64,000 nucleotides of DNA, from the NCBI GenBank assembly GCA_902168255.1, contig CABHON010000009.1, positions 1-64,000 on the forward strand, given 5' to 3'. The notes below the pieces were generated by a model. It was not told the origin of the DNA and made no database searches. It worked only from the letters and a program-made list of their open reading frames with translations. Each line of letters begins with the position of its first letter. The stretch's first letter is position 1. Origin of the DNA: an uncultured Legionella sp. (GTDB lineage Bacteria; Pseudomonadota; Gammaproteobacteria; Legionellales; Legionellaceae). The position numbers were made by a program, and so were the translations under genes. Positions 1 through 8,044 of this stretch are shown here, one piece after another.

Positions 1-2
1 CG

Positions 3-437
3 TGTATGGCTTATGTGGATTTAAACCCCCTTCGTGCCAAGATGGCTACCACACTAGATAATTCAGATAATACCTCTATTCAAGAACGACTACGCAACTA
101 TAATACCGAATCATTAATGACGTTTAAATCCGCAGAAAAAAAGCCTAACCAACCCCATCTACCTTTCTCTCAAGAAGAATATATAGCACTAGTGGATTGG
201 ACAGGACGACAGATAAGAGACGATAAAGCAGGTTATATTTCATCTGATGTTCCTTCCTTAGTCAAAGAAATGGGGCTTAATCCCTCTCACTGGATGAAAA
301 ACGCTACCACCGGCAGAAAACGTGGACCATCCATTATAGGACCACTAACCAAAATAAGGGAATGGGCTACTAAAATTGAACAAACATGGCTAAAAGGACA
401 AACACTTGCTCGGCTACTTTATCTAACACCTTCTTAA
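3..437 (+). CDS. Y1 (IS200/REP-type) transposase family protein, C-terminal part
   Basis: The gene enters from outside the window and is open from base 3; the first complete codons read C-M-A-Y-V-D-L-N-P-L-R-A. The motif YVDLNPLRAKM is typical of the region behind the HUH nuclease core of Y1 transposases, in the large group that includes REP-associated (RAYT-like) proteins. The catalytic HUH and tyrosine would lie upstream and cannot be seen, so activity cannot be judged. The rest (about 130 residues) is the basic C-terminal extension usual in the longer members. REP-like palindromes occur later in the window (44239-44296, 55686-55714), but a functional link to this protein is only a guess. 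The family call is fairly secure; the subtype is not. Confidence 0.75.
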   Translation, partial: CMAYVDLNPLRAKMATTLDNSDNTSIQERLRNYNTESLMTFKSAEKKPNQPHLPFSQEEYIALVDWTGRQIRDDKAGYISSDVPSLVKEMGLNPSHWMKNATTGRKRGPSIIGPLTKIREWATKIEQTWLKGQTLARLLYLTPS

Positions 438-615
438 AAATTACTTATCTTTTAACATATACTCTACTATTCTTTTTGAGTAGGAAATCTGCTTGGCTTA
501 AATAGGGTGTTTTACGTTTATTCGCAAAGAAAATTTGATTTTTAGCAAAAAATATAATTATTTTTTGTCATTTTAAAAGATATTTGGGCTTTTCGATAAT
601 AAGTATTCTTATAAT

Positions 616-654
616 AGACACCCAAATCTTTTATTTCTCAAAATTTGGATGTCT
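616..654 (-). terminator. hairpin between convergent genes
   Basis: An 11-bp stem with one mismatch (GACACCCAAAT at 617-627 against ATTTGGATGTC at 643-653) lies 12 bases beyond the stop of the minus-strand gene at 666. It probably ends that transcript. The U-tract is poor in either direction, so efficiency is uncertain. Confidence 0.4.
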
Positions 655-665
655 CAAATATATTT

Positions 666-1568
666 TTATAGATGATGAACTGGCGAGCCATCTTGAGAAG
701 TTTTTTCTATTTTACTAGGCGGTATATTTGAAACAATAGGCGATAAAGGGGAGTGAGTTTGTTTTTCTAAGATATGTTCCATTGACAAAAGAAAACTATC
801 ATCATTTTTTACTGAATGTTCTGTTGATAAGTGATGTAAAAGAGTGTCTGCCTTTGGATAATCTATAAATTCTTCGGCATCTTTAGGCCTCTCTGTGAGA
901 ACTTCTCGTGTTGTTAGAATCATAGTTGCCGTAGCAATTGGGTTGGCAGTTGTCATAGCCGCAGGTACCAAAGTTGATTCAGATGGGCGAGCCTCTGCTA
1001 CAGGTAAAGTATGGCTGTCTTGTTTTCCAAACCAACGTTTAAACCAATTAGTTATTTTTGCTCTAATAGAGTAAGGATTAATTTCTTTATATATGAACTT
1101 TTTAGTATTGGAAAATAATTTGTGGGTGTCTGGTGATATTGGGAAAGAATTAAAGGTTTTTTCATAGTTATTCTTTAATGTCTCTATACTTTCTTTATTA
1201 AACCATTGATTTACTTTCTTTTTTTCATCTTCTAGAATTATATATTTATCTTGAAGTTTTTTAATAGCAGCATCGTTAGTTTGAATCTGAGTGAGTTTTC
1301 TTTCTAACGGGGTTTGAAATGTTTTGAGATCATCATAATCTTTTTCTGGAGACAGTCCCCCGCGATATTGTTTAGAGGATTCAATTTTTTTTACATTAGC
1401 CCGCATACTAGGAAAAGTATTGGTGTCAATGTTTTTTCTAATTCTTTTAGATTCTTCTTCTAGATGAGAAATTTCATTTAAAATATGATATCCTTCAGAG
1501 TTAGTTATCTTGTTAAAGTCTTGCTGTAGCTGCCTGAGTACTTTTTTTTCTTTATTGGTTAAGGGCAT
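666..1568 (-). CDS. unknown coiled-coil protein (300 aa)
   Basis: No family was recognised. The first ~140 residues are rich in Lys, Glu, Gln and Leu and predicted helical or coiled-coil. Around residues 190-220 there is an Ala/Thr/Pro-rich linker, then a polar C-terminus. There is no signal peptide and no membrane segment. The start (MPLTNKEKK) is supported by a GAGGA Shine-Dalgarno seven bases upstream. The gene stands alone between the transposase tail and murB. Composition and isolation next to a transposase resemble lineage-specific genes, including secreted effectors of intracellular relatives, but nothing in the sequence proves secretion. Confidence 0.6.
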   Translation of the reverse strand: MPLTNKEKKVLRQLQQDFNKITNSEGYHILNEISHLEEESKRIRKNIDTNTFPSMRANVKKIESSKQYRGGLSPEKDYDDLKTFQTPLERKLTQIQTNDAAIKKLQDKYIILEDEKKKVNQWFNKESIETLKNNYEKTFNSFPISPDTHKLFSNTKKFIYKEINPYSIRAKITNWFKRWFGKQDSHTLPVAEARPSESTLVPAAMTTANPIATATMILTTREVLTERPKDAEEFIDYPKADTLLHHLSTEHSVKNDDSFLLSMEHILEKQTHSPLSPIVSNIPPSKIEKTSQDGSPVHHL

Positions 1569-1660
1569 AATGTATCCTCATTTCTTACTCATAGTATAAT
1601 GTACAAAGCTTTTTATTATATTTATACAATTGATATAAGATAATAAAATTTTAATAAATT

Positions 1661-2545
1661 TTATGCTTCGCCAACAATATGGACTTCACGAATTAGGCTG
1701 ATACTGGTTTCTTCTTCAACACGTTGGTGAACAAATGCAATGAGTTGTTCAATATCTGCGGCTGTGGCTGTCCCATCATTAATAATGAAGTTGGCGTGTT
1801 TGGTTGAAACAACAGCACCACCAATACGGTATCCTTTTAAGCCACATTGTTCGATAAGTCGAGCAGCAAAGTTTTGAGGAGGGTTACGAAATACCGATCC
1901 ACAATTAGCTTCGTTTATCGGTTGGGTGTGAGCGCGTCTATCGAGAAGTTCCTTTATCATGTCTAATGATTGGTTTTTATTGCCTTCTTGAAGTTGAAAT
2001 GTGCCTGATAAAAACCATTCTTCTTTAGGTGTATTAGGAGCTACATGTCGATAAGCAATAGAAAAATCAGATGGCTTTCTGATTGTTATTGTTCCTTGGC
2101 GATCAATGCATTCTACTTCATATACTCGATCCCAGGTTTGTCCATTAAAACATCCTGCATTCATGCGGAGGGCTCCGCCTATTGTTCCAGGGATACCGGC
2201 TAGAAATTCTAGCCCTCCAAGATTATGCCGAGCAGAAAAACGTGAAAGGGTGGCGCAAGCAACGCCAACTTCGGCTCTGATAAGGAAAGGTTCTGTTTGC
2301 TCGATATTGATTAGTGCGCCTTGCGTAGCTATCACGGTACCGGGAAATCCGCCATCTCGAATTAATGTGTTGCTTCCTAAGCCAAGCCATAATAATGGTT
2401 CAGTTGGAGGAAGTTGTTTTAAAAAACGGGAAAGATCATCACGATTAAGTGGCTTATAGACTTGTTTTGCATTTCCGCCTGCTTTCCATGAAGAGTATTC
2501 TCTCAGTGGTTCATTTTCTAATAATGTTCCAAGTGGTTTATGCAT
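1661..2545 (-). CDS. murB: UDP-N-acetylenolpyruvoylglucosamine reductase MurB
   Basis: MurB reduces UDP-GlcNAc-enolpyruvate to UDP-MurNAc with NADPH and FAD, the second committed step of peptidoglycan precursor synthesis in the cytoplasm. Visible are the N-terminal SSWKAGG motif, the FAD-binding LGLGSNTLIRDGGFPG region, the GIPGTIGGALRMNAG segment, and the C-terminal GSVFRNP motif with the catalytic serine. At ~294 residues it matches the short MurB type. The start chosen, MHKPLG at 2545, overlaps the end of murC by 8 bp; a longer frame to 2617 would run far into murC and adds a non-family N-terminus. It is the last gene of ftsW-murC-murB. Confidence 0.95.
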   Translation of the reverse strand: MHKPLGTLLENEPLREYSSWKAGGNAKQVYKPLNRDDLSRFLKQLPPTEPLLWLGLGSNTLIRDGGFPGTVIATQGALINIEQTEPFLIRAEVGVACATLSRFSARHNLGGLEFLAGIPGTIGGALRMNAGCFNGQTWDRVYEVECIDRQGTITIRKPSDFSIAYRHVAPNTPKEEWFLSGTFQLQEGNKNQSLDMIKELLDRRAHTQPINEANCGSVFRNPPQNFAARLIEQCGLKGYRIGGAVVSTKHANFIINDGTATAADIEQLIAFVHQRVEEETSISLIREVHIVGEA

Positions 2546-3953
2546 GTTGATATTTCTGTACAAGTTGAGGAACCATTTGACCAATGCTGCCAGCGCCTTG
2601 CATGAGAATAACATCACCTTCTTGTGCTATTTCATGAAGTCGAGATTCAAGATGATCTAAACTTTCAATATAGTCGCATTTATCAAAACCTTTTTGTTTT
2701 AAACTGCCAAATAACGCTAAGCTATTAATACCTTCAATAGGAGATTCACCTGCGGAATAAATATCGAGTAAAAGAACATGATCTGCTGTTTGCATGGTAT
2801 CAACAAAGTCACTAAATAATTCTTGTGTGCGTGTATAACGGTGTGGTTGAAAGACCAATACTAATTTTTTATCTGGCCAAACATTTCTTGCTGCAGACAT
2901 GGTGGCATTCATTTCGCGGGGATGATGCCCATAATCGTCTACTAATGTTGCTTTTCCGTGTTGAAACTCAATGGAAGGAAAAATTTGAAAACGTCTGCCG
3001 ACTCCTTGGAATTTTTCTAAAGCTTGTTGAATGAGGCCATCTTCAACTCCTAGTTCTGTTGCTACGGCAATTGCACTTAAAGTGTTTAAAACATTATGTT
3101 TACCTGCTAAGTTGAGCGTAATATCTAAATCTTTATGATTTCTCCGCCGTACCGTAAAGTGGCTTTTCATTCCACGTTGTTCCCAATTTAAGGCTTGGAT
3201 GTCTGATTCAGGGCTGAAACCATAAGTTATTTTTGGACGTGAAATGGAAGGTATACAATCGCGAACAACAGGATCTTCGAGGCAAAGAATCGCTAAACCG
3301 TAAAAAGGTAGGTGATGTAAAAATTGAATGAAAGTGTTTTTGAGCTCATCAAAATTGTTATGGTAAGTTGACATGTGATCCGCATCAATATTGGTCACAA
3401 TAGCCATCATTGGTTTTAAATATAAGAAAGAGGCATCACTTTCATCGGCTTCTGCCACTAAGTAAGGACCTGCTCCCAATCGGGCATTGGCGCCAATACT
3501 GTTTAATTTTCCACCAATCACAAAGGTAGGATCTAAGTTTCCTTCTGAAAGGATGCTAGAAACTAAACTTGTTGTGGTTGTTTTTCCATGAGTGCCAGCT
3601 ACTGCTATACCATAGCGAAAACGCATTAACTCAGCAAGCATTTCTGCTCTTCGAATGATAGGAATTCTTTTTTCTATAGCAGCAACAATTTCTGGATTAT
3701 CTTCATGAATGGCCGTAGAGACAACTATTGTATCTGCGGAAGCCACGTTTTCTGTACGATGTCCAATTTTAATATCTACACCTAAGCTTCTTAGTCGTTG
3801 GGTTGTTGCATTTTCATTCATATCGGAACCCGATACTTGGTAACCTTCACCTGATAGAATTTCTGCAATACCGCACATACCAACGCCGCCAATACCAACA
3901 AAATGAATGCGTTGAACGTGACCCATCATCATGGATTTATTAACATTAAACAT
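2538..3953 (-). CDS. murC: UDP-N-acetylmuramate--L-alanine ligase MurC
   Basis: MurC adds L-alanine to UDP-MurNAc with ATP, the first Mur ligase step. The N-terminal HFVGIGGVGMCGIAEIL Rossmann motif binds the UDP-sugar, [10 protein letters not shown] is the ATP loop, and the DDYGHHPREM motif sits in the C-terminal domain, all at family positions. The frame is open to 4010, but that would overlap ftsW. The ATG at 3953, 5 bp after the ftsW stop and behind an AAGAGAG stretch, is preferred; an internal MMM at ~3932 has no ribosome site. murG, which usually lies between ftsW and murC, is missing here. Confidence 0.95.
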   Translation of the reverse strand: MFNVNKSMMMGHVQRIHFVGIGGVGMCGIAEILSGEGYQVSGSDMNENATTQRLRSLGVDIKIGHRTENVASADTIVVSTAIHEDNPEIVAAIEKRIPIIRRAEMLAELMRFRYGIAVAGTHGKTTTTSLVSSILSEGNLDPTFVIGGKLNSIGANARLGAGPYLVAEADESDASFLYLKPMMAIVTNIDADHMSTYHNNFDELKNTFIQFLHHLPFYGLAILCLEDPVVRDCIPSISRPKITYGFSPESDIQALNWEQRGMKSHFTVRRRNHKDLDITLNLAGKHNVLNTLSAIAVATELGVEDGLIQQALEKFQGVGRRFQIFPSIEFQHGKATLVDDYGHHPREMNATMSAARNVWPDKKLVLVFQPHRYTRTQELFSDFVDTMQTADHVLLLDIYSAGESPIEGINSLALFGSLKQKGFDKCDYIESLDHLESRLHEIAQEGDVILMQGAGSIGQMVPQLVQKYQHA

Positions 3954-3958
3954 ATAAT

Positions 3959-5149
3959 TTAATTTCTCTCTTGAAATTGTTGAGGAGTTCCTAATCCCAA
4001 AATATCCCATCGCGTTTCATGATCAATACGAAATAAAAGTGCGATACAAATACAACTGATTAACATACTACTTCCTCCGTAACTCATTAGAGGAAGTGTA
4101 AGCCCTTTTGTTGGTAAAATACCCGCGTTCACCCCCATGTTAATCATGGCTTGTACTCCCAAACAAAGTGAGATTCCATAGGCAACATAGGAGGAGAATA
4201 GTTTTTGATGAATTTGTGCTCGTCTTGCAATGACTAATCCTCGGCCAATTAATAAGCTATAAAGTCCAATTGTACAAAGTATTCCAATAAGCCCTAATTC
4301 TTCAGCAAGAACAGCAAAAAGAAAATCAGTATGGGCTTCAGGAAGATAAAACATTTTTTGTATACTTTCACCTAATCCATTTCCCCAAACCCCGCCACGG
4401 CCAAACGCGATTAAAGATTGAGTTAATTGATAGCCGTTATCAAATTGGCGCGACCATGGATCGATAAAAGTGGTTAATCGAGCCATTCGGTAAGGTGAAG
4501 CAATAGCTAATGCCCAAATAGCGCCAATTGCTAAAATAAGTAAGGTAATAAAGGGACCCAGTCTGGCACCTGCTAAAAACATCATGCCTAAGGCTGTTGC
4601 AGATAATACTACCACAGTACCAAAATCGGGCTCTTTAATGAGTAATAATGCCATTATGCCAAAAATAAGTACAGGTTTAATAAATCCCATAATTTGGGTT
4701 CGGACTTCTACTTCCCTTCGGCTTAAGTAACTAGCAAGGAAAAGAATAAAAGAAAGTTTTCCTAATTCAGAGGCTTGTATTCCAAAAGGACCAATACCAA
4801 TCCATCGTATACTTCCATTTACCGATCGCCCGATGCCTGGAATTAAAATCAAGGCTAAAAGGGCAAAACTGATGAGTAATAAAATAGGACTGATTTTTTC
4901 CCAATAACTGGTGTTTACCCTTAAAACGGCAAGGCCTAAAATTATTCCTAGAACAAGGTAAACAAGTTGGTGAATAAGATAATGAAAGGATTGTTGATAT
5001 TGCTGCTGTGAAATGACAATAGAACTAGATGCTACCATCAGTAGCCCTAACCCAACAATTAATGATACGGCTGCAAGCAGCCATTTATCATATAACGCCA
5101 TGGGTTTTAGCGTTGCTTGTCCGCGGTGATTAATATGACGTGGCCACAT
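3959..5149 (-). CDS. ftsW: peptidoglycan glycosyltransferase FtsW
   Basis: FtsW is the SEDS-family septal glycan polymerase working with FtsI. The 396-residue protein has about ten hydrophobic segments. Family motifs are visible: the region of NGSIRWIGIGPFGIQASE, the extracytoplasmic loop with GNGLGESIQKMFYLPEAHTD, and the late GLTLPLMSYGGSSM motif. It heads the ftsW-murC-murB operon. The start MWPRHINH has no clear Shine-Dalgarno; MALYDKWLL 16 codons later is an alternative. No murD or mraY lies upstream; the next gene is unrelated. Confidence 0.95.
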   Translation of the reverse strand: MWPRHINHRGQATLKPMALYDKWLLAAVSLIVGLGLLMVASSSIVISQQQYQQSFHYLIHQLVYLVLGIILGLAVLRVNTSYWEKISPILLLISFALLALILIPGIGRSVNGSIRWIGIGPFGIQASELGKLSFILFLASYLSRREVEVRTQIMGFIKPVLIFGIMALLLIKEPDFGTVVVLSATALGMMFLAGARLGPFITLLILAIGAIWALAIASPYRMARLTTFIDPWSRQFDNGYQLTQSLIAFGRGGVWGNGLGESIQKMFYLPEAHTDFLFAVLAEELGLIGILCTIGLYSLLIGRGLVIARRAQIHQKLFSSYVAYGISLCLGVQAMINMGVNAGILPTKGLTLPLMSYGGSSMLISCICIALLFRIDHETRWDILGLGTPQQFQERN

Positions 5150-5230
5150 TTAGCATAACTGATTAACTAAAGTTTAAAAAAGAATGCATTCTAATAGATT
5201 TTTGGACAGATTTGAAGCTGTTTTTGAATT

Positions 5231-5258
5231 CTTCCACTTTCATAAGAAAAAGTGGAAG
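5231..5258 (-). terminator. hairpin after the small exported gene
   Basis: A perfect 10-bp stem (CTTCCACTTT / AAAGTGGAAG, loop 5241-5248) starts 18 bases beyond the stop at 5276. There is no strong U-tract. It probably separates this gene from ftsW, which is transcribed in the same direction. Confidence 0.5.
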
Positions 5259-5275
5259 GATCTCCTGGGTTTTAT

Positions 5276-5722
5276 TTAGATAGTTTTACCAGAAACGATA
5301 GAGTTTTTCATGAATACTGTTTGAAATACATTATTGCAGCCGACAACTACATAGCCATTTTGTGTATTAAAAATATGCGCACATAAGCGTTGTGATTGAA
5401 ACCAATGATTCCATTTTATATAGAGGGAGCCATCGCGACCGAGGGTATAAGTGCCTTCGTCTGATTGGGGAATTTCAGTTGTTGAGGGTTGTGCGACAAG
5501 AGTAGCCCAAATATGGCCATGATTATCCAGAAACATGGAAAAAGGTGTGTTTATAGGTGTTCCATCAACTTGTACAGTTCCTACGGAAGTGGCTGTTTTA
5601 TTGATAAAAGCTTGTTCAAATTGTTGTTTATTAAGAGATTGTAGCGTTGCACTATATCCTAGGGAGCTTAAGGAAAATGTTAAAATAGAAACCAGAATAA
5701 TTTTCGTTATGCTTTTTTTCAT
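5276..5722 (-). CDS. small exported protein of unknown function
   Basis: No family was recognised. The start MKKSITKI at 5722 is preferred over an upstream ATG at 5743 because it gives a classical Sec signal peptide: a basic start, a hydrophobic core, and likely cleavage after LGYSA near residue 25. The mature ~123 residues contain two cysteines near the C-terminus (in QRLCAHIF and VVGCNN) that could form a disulphide in the periplasm. Alternating polar and hydrophobic stretches suggest a beta-rich fold. It is monocistronic with a hairpin behind it. Confidence 0.6.
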   Translation of the reverse strand: MKKSITKIILVSILTFSLSSLGYSATLQSLNKQQFEQAFINKTATSVGTVQVDGTPINTPFSMFLDNHGHIWATLVAQPSTTEIPQSDEGTYTLGRDGSLYIKWNHWFQSQRLCAHIFNTQNGYVVVGCNNVFQTVFMKNSIVSGKTI

Positions 5723-5937
5723 ATCAAAGACGCCTCCAATCATTATTTCATAATCTTAATCATCCTAATAGGAAAGTCTAAATCTGTCAAATTAGAGGAG
5801 AAGGGTGTTTCTGGGTGTCTTAGATTGTAATAGGAAAGAAGTCTGATATAGATCCGCATAATGGGTAATTGATTAACAGAAAAAACAAAAGTTCGACGAT
5901 GGCCTTCATAAAATACATGAAAATTGATGCAAATGTT

Positions 5938-5982
5938 CTTTGTACCGGACAAGAGTTAGCTAATTTTTTTTCCGGTACAAAG
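5938..5982. repeat. 12-bp perfect inverted repeat, 21-bp spacer
   Basis: CTTTGTACCGGA (5938-5949) is mirrored by TCCGGTACAAAG (5971-5982). The spacer ends in a T-run. It could be an operator between divergent genes, a terminator-like hairpin, or the trace of a small mobile element. No second copy was noticed in the window. Confidence 0.6.
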
Positions 5983-6030
5983 GCAAATGTGTCACTTTTG
6001 AAAATTACTAATTCTGGGTTAATACTCTTC

Positions 6031-6039
6031 TGATAGAAT
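6031..6039 (+). promoter_or_regulatory. extended -10 promoter for the gene at 6070
   Basis: TGATAGAAT (TG-N-TAGAAT) lies 31 bp before the ATG. No good -35 is found at 16-18 bp spacing. The same nonamer precedes rpmF. Confidence 0.45.
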
Positions 6040-6069
6040 CAATTATTTTTTTATATAAGGTTTTTTACT

Positions 6070-7293
6070 ATGTTAGGTGAGCGCACGGTTGATTTTAATG
6101 CAGTTTTTGCCCGTTTAGGAGGGGAGACGATTGTCTCTGGAGAGGGATCATTTCCTACTTCTGCAGCAAACTCACCCATACCTGAACGTCAGGAAAATAT
6201 AGTTAAACTTGAACGTCAAGAGAATATTGCTCAAGTGGATGGTGAAAAACAACCTTGCTTAAAAGAGTTGTATCCGCATTTGAGTGATGAGGATGTTTCT
6301 CAAAAAATAAACAAACTTTCTGCTTATGCAGTATATTTTGAATGCTTTTTAGGTAATATAGATGAAGTTAGCAGGGTGTCAGTGCGTTCTTTTCTAGGTA
6401 AAAGAACACAACTGGGCCTTTGGTATATAGCAATGGATGATTTAGCCGGGCCTGTATTAAGCATGGTTAACAAGGAAGTTCAATTATTTGATGAAGAATA
6501 CTTAGTAAAGAAAAAAATACGTTTGGAAAAAGAACTAGCCCAAGAACCCAAAGCAGTAGCAAATAAAGAAGAGCTTGAGGAGTATATAAAAAAGCTGCAA
6601 GTGCAGAAATATTGTAATTTATTAGTAGACGCCCAACTGGATTATCTTTTTGAATTATGTCAAGAATTTATTAGTATGGAAAAAGAAAAATACTATAAGG
6701 AACAACAGCAAAAAGAACTTGCCGATTTTTTTAAAGATATTACGACCAGGGCAATGAAGAAGTATCGAGAATATAATGAAGGTGTGTTAAAGCGCCTTAC
6801 ATCCTTTTTGTTTGTTAATAGTTCAGAACGGTTTGAAATACCTTATCTCAATAGAATTGAGAAATTGATAAAGCATTGCGAAAGTAATGATGAAGTTCTT
6901 TATGTTTTAGGAAATTATTATTATGCACATTTAAATGCTGAGAGCATCCAAGGTAAAGAAAGGCTTTTAGTAGATAATTATTCATTTATTTCTTTTTTTC
7001 TGGAAGAATTAAACGTAATTGAGGAAAATACCAACCTAAAATCTTTATTAGAACACAAGGTAAGAGAACAAGCTAATGTGGATAATCAAGTAGCTTTTGT
7101 GGGATTTAAGTTTAGTTTTTTCAATGATTATCATGTAAACTTGAGAGAGTTTGAAAGAATAAAAATGGTATGTGCCCTGATGTTGTTTGATGATATATCG
7201 ATAGTTAATAAAATTGAACATCGAGTTAAAGAAGAGGAAGAAAAATTTGTTATGGTTGTTGTACCGGGGGAAACTGGTAAATGTTTCAGTTAA
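6070..7293 (+). CDS. unknown helical protein (407 aa)
   Basis: No family was recognised. The protein is soluble, without signal peptide or membrane segment, and mostly helical with charged Lys/Glu-rich stretches around residues 150-240. Near the N-terminus a short near-repeat occurs: PERQENIVKL is followed by LERQENIAQV. The ATG has a weak AAGG ribosome site and an extended -10 upstream. Its 3' end overlaps the following kinase gene by 13 bp, so the two are probably co-translated. Size, charge and lack of relatives are what one sees in lineage-specific host-interaction proteins, but this is inference only. Confidence 0.6.
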   Translation: MLGERTVDFNAVFARLGGETIVSGEGSFPTSAANSPIPERQENIVKLERQENIAQVDGEKQPCLKELYPHLSDEDVSQKINKLSAYAVYFECFLGNIDEVSRVSVRSFLGKRTQLGLWYIAMDDLAGPVLSMVNKEVQLFDEEYLVKKKIRLEKELAQEPKAVANKEELEEYIKKLQVQKYCNLLVDAQLDYLFELCQEFISMEKEKYYKEQQQKELADFFKDITTRAMKKYREYNEGVLKRLTSFLFVNSSERFEIPYLNRIEKLIKHCESNDEVLYVLGNYYYAHLNAESIQGKERLLVDNYSFISFFLEELNVIEENTNLKSLLEHKVREQANVDNQVAFVGFKFSFFNDYHVNLREFERIKMVCALMLFDDISIVNKIEHRVKEEEEKFVMVVVPGETGKCFS

Positions 7294-8006
7294 ATGAATC
7301 TGTATTAAGCCTAATGGCGCTTGTTAAAATAATTGAATCACAAGAAAAAAATAAGTTATCTGATTATCCTTTTATAGTGGGTATTACCGGTGCATCCGGA
7401 GCGGGTAAAACGACATTAAGTTTGGCGCTTCAAAAAGCATTTAAAGAGAGTTATCCAAATAAAAGTGTAGCAGTTATTCCCGCAGATAACTTTATTTATC
7501 CGAATACCTATCTTCAAGCCAATAATTTAATGACACGGAAAGGTTTTCCAGAAAGTTTTAATGAAAAAGCACTAAAAATTTGTTTAGAGAATCTTAAGCA
7601 ATATCAAGTTTTTCCTTTTTTTATGCCTTGTTATTCACAAGATATTAAAGATATTATTCCTGAAAAACTTATTCCTATTGAAAAAAGCGATGTGTATATT
7701 ATTGAAGGGGTTAATTTATTTTTTAAATATGAAAATTTTCATGCGGTGGATTATGTGGATTTTTCTATTTATTTAGATACAGAATCCGCACTAGTAAAAG
7801 AGAGGGCATTAAAACGTTTTATGGACGCTTATGAACAGTCAAGGAAAAAGCCTACGCCGTATTTTGATCAGTTTGTTGGATGGAGCTTAATGGATATTCA
7901 AGGGCATGCTGAAAAACTATGGCAAACGATGGATGCAGAACTGCTAAAAAATTATATTGAGCCCCATCGGGCAATAGCAAATTTAGTATTGAAAAGTTAT
8001 ACTTAG
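7281..8006 (+). CDS. P-loop kinase of the uridine kinase / phosphoribulokinase superfamily
   Basis: The Walker A loop GASGAGKT (residues 37-44) follows a hydrophobic strand, as in uridine kinase, pantothenate kinase and phosphoribulokinase. PADNFIYPN resembles the substrate-loop strand of this superfamily, and VYIIEGVNLFF matches the Walker B-like strand ending in EG. At 241 residues it has the usual length of a small-metabolite kinase. The substrate cannot be told from the sequence. It overlaps the preceding unknown gene by 13 bp and starts behind a GGGGGA stretch. mpl follows after 38 bp but has its own Shine-Dalgarno. Confidence 0.75.
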   Translation: MFQLNESVLSLMALVKIIESQEKNKLSDYPFIVGITGASGAGKTTLSLALQKAFKESYPNKSVAVIPADNFIYPNTYLQANNLMTRKGFPESFNEKALKICLENLKQYQVFPFFMPCYSQDIKDIIPEKLIPIEKSDVYIIEGVNLFFKYENFHAVDYVDFSIYLDTESALVKERALKRFMDAYEQSRKKPTPYFDQFVGWSLMDIQGHAEKLWQTMDAELLKNYIEPHRAIANLVLKSYT

Positions 8007-8044
8007 TCGAATGGGTGTAATCTATTAACCGGGAGAAATTATCC

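Larger units (their letters stand above)
5723..6069. other. divergent intergenic region with a long inverted repeat
   Basis: This ~350-bp stretch separates the exported gene (minus) from the plus-strand gene at 6070. It contains a 12-bp perfect inverted repeat (5938-5949 and 5971-5982) and an extended -10 promoter near 6031. A short minus-strand reading frame (5743-5952) has no ribosome site and no recognisable product and is not considered a gene. Confidence 0.5.

Noticed and set aside
5743-5952. 69-codon minus-strand frame
   Set aside because: No ribosome site, no recognisable product, and it covers the 12-bp dyad region between divergent genes.
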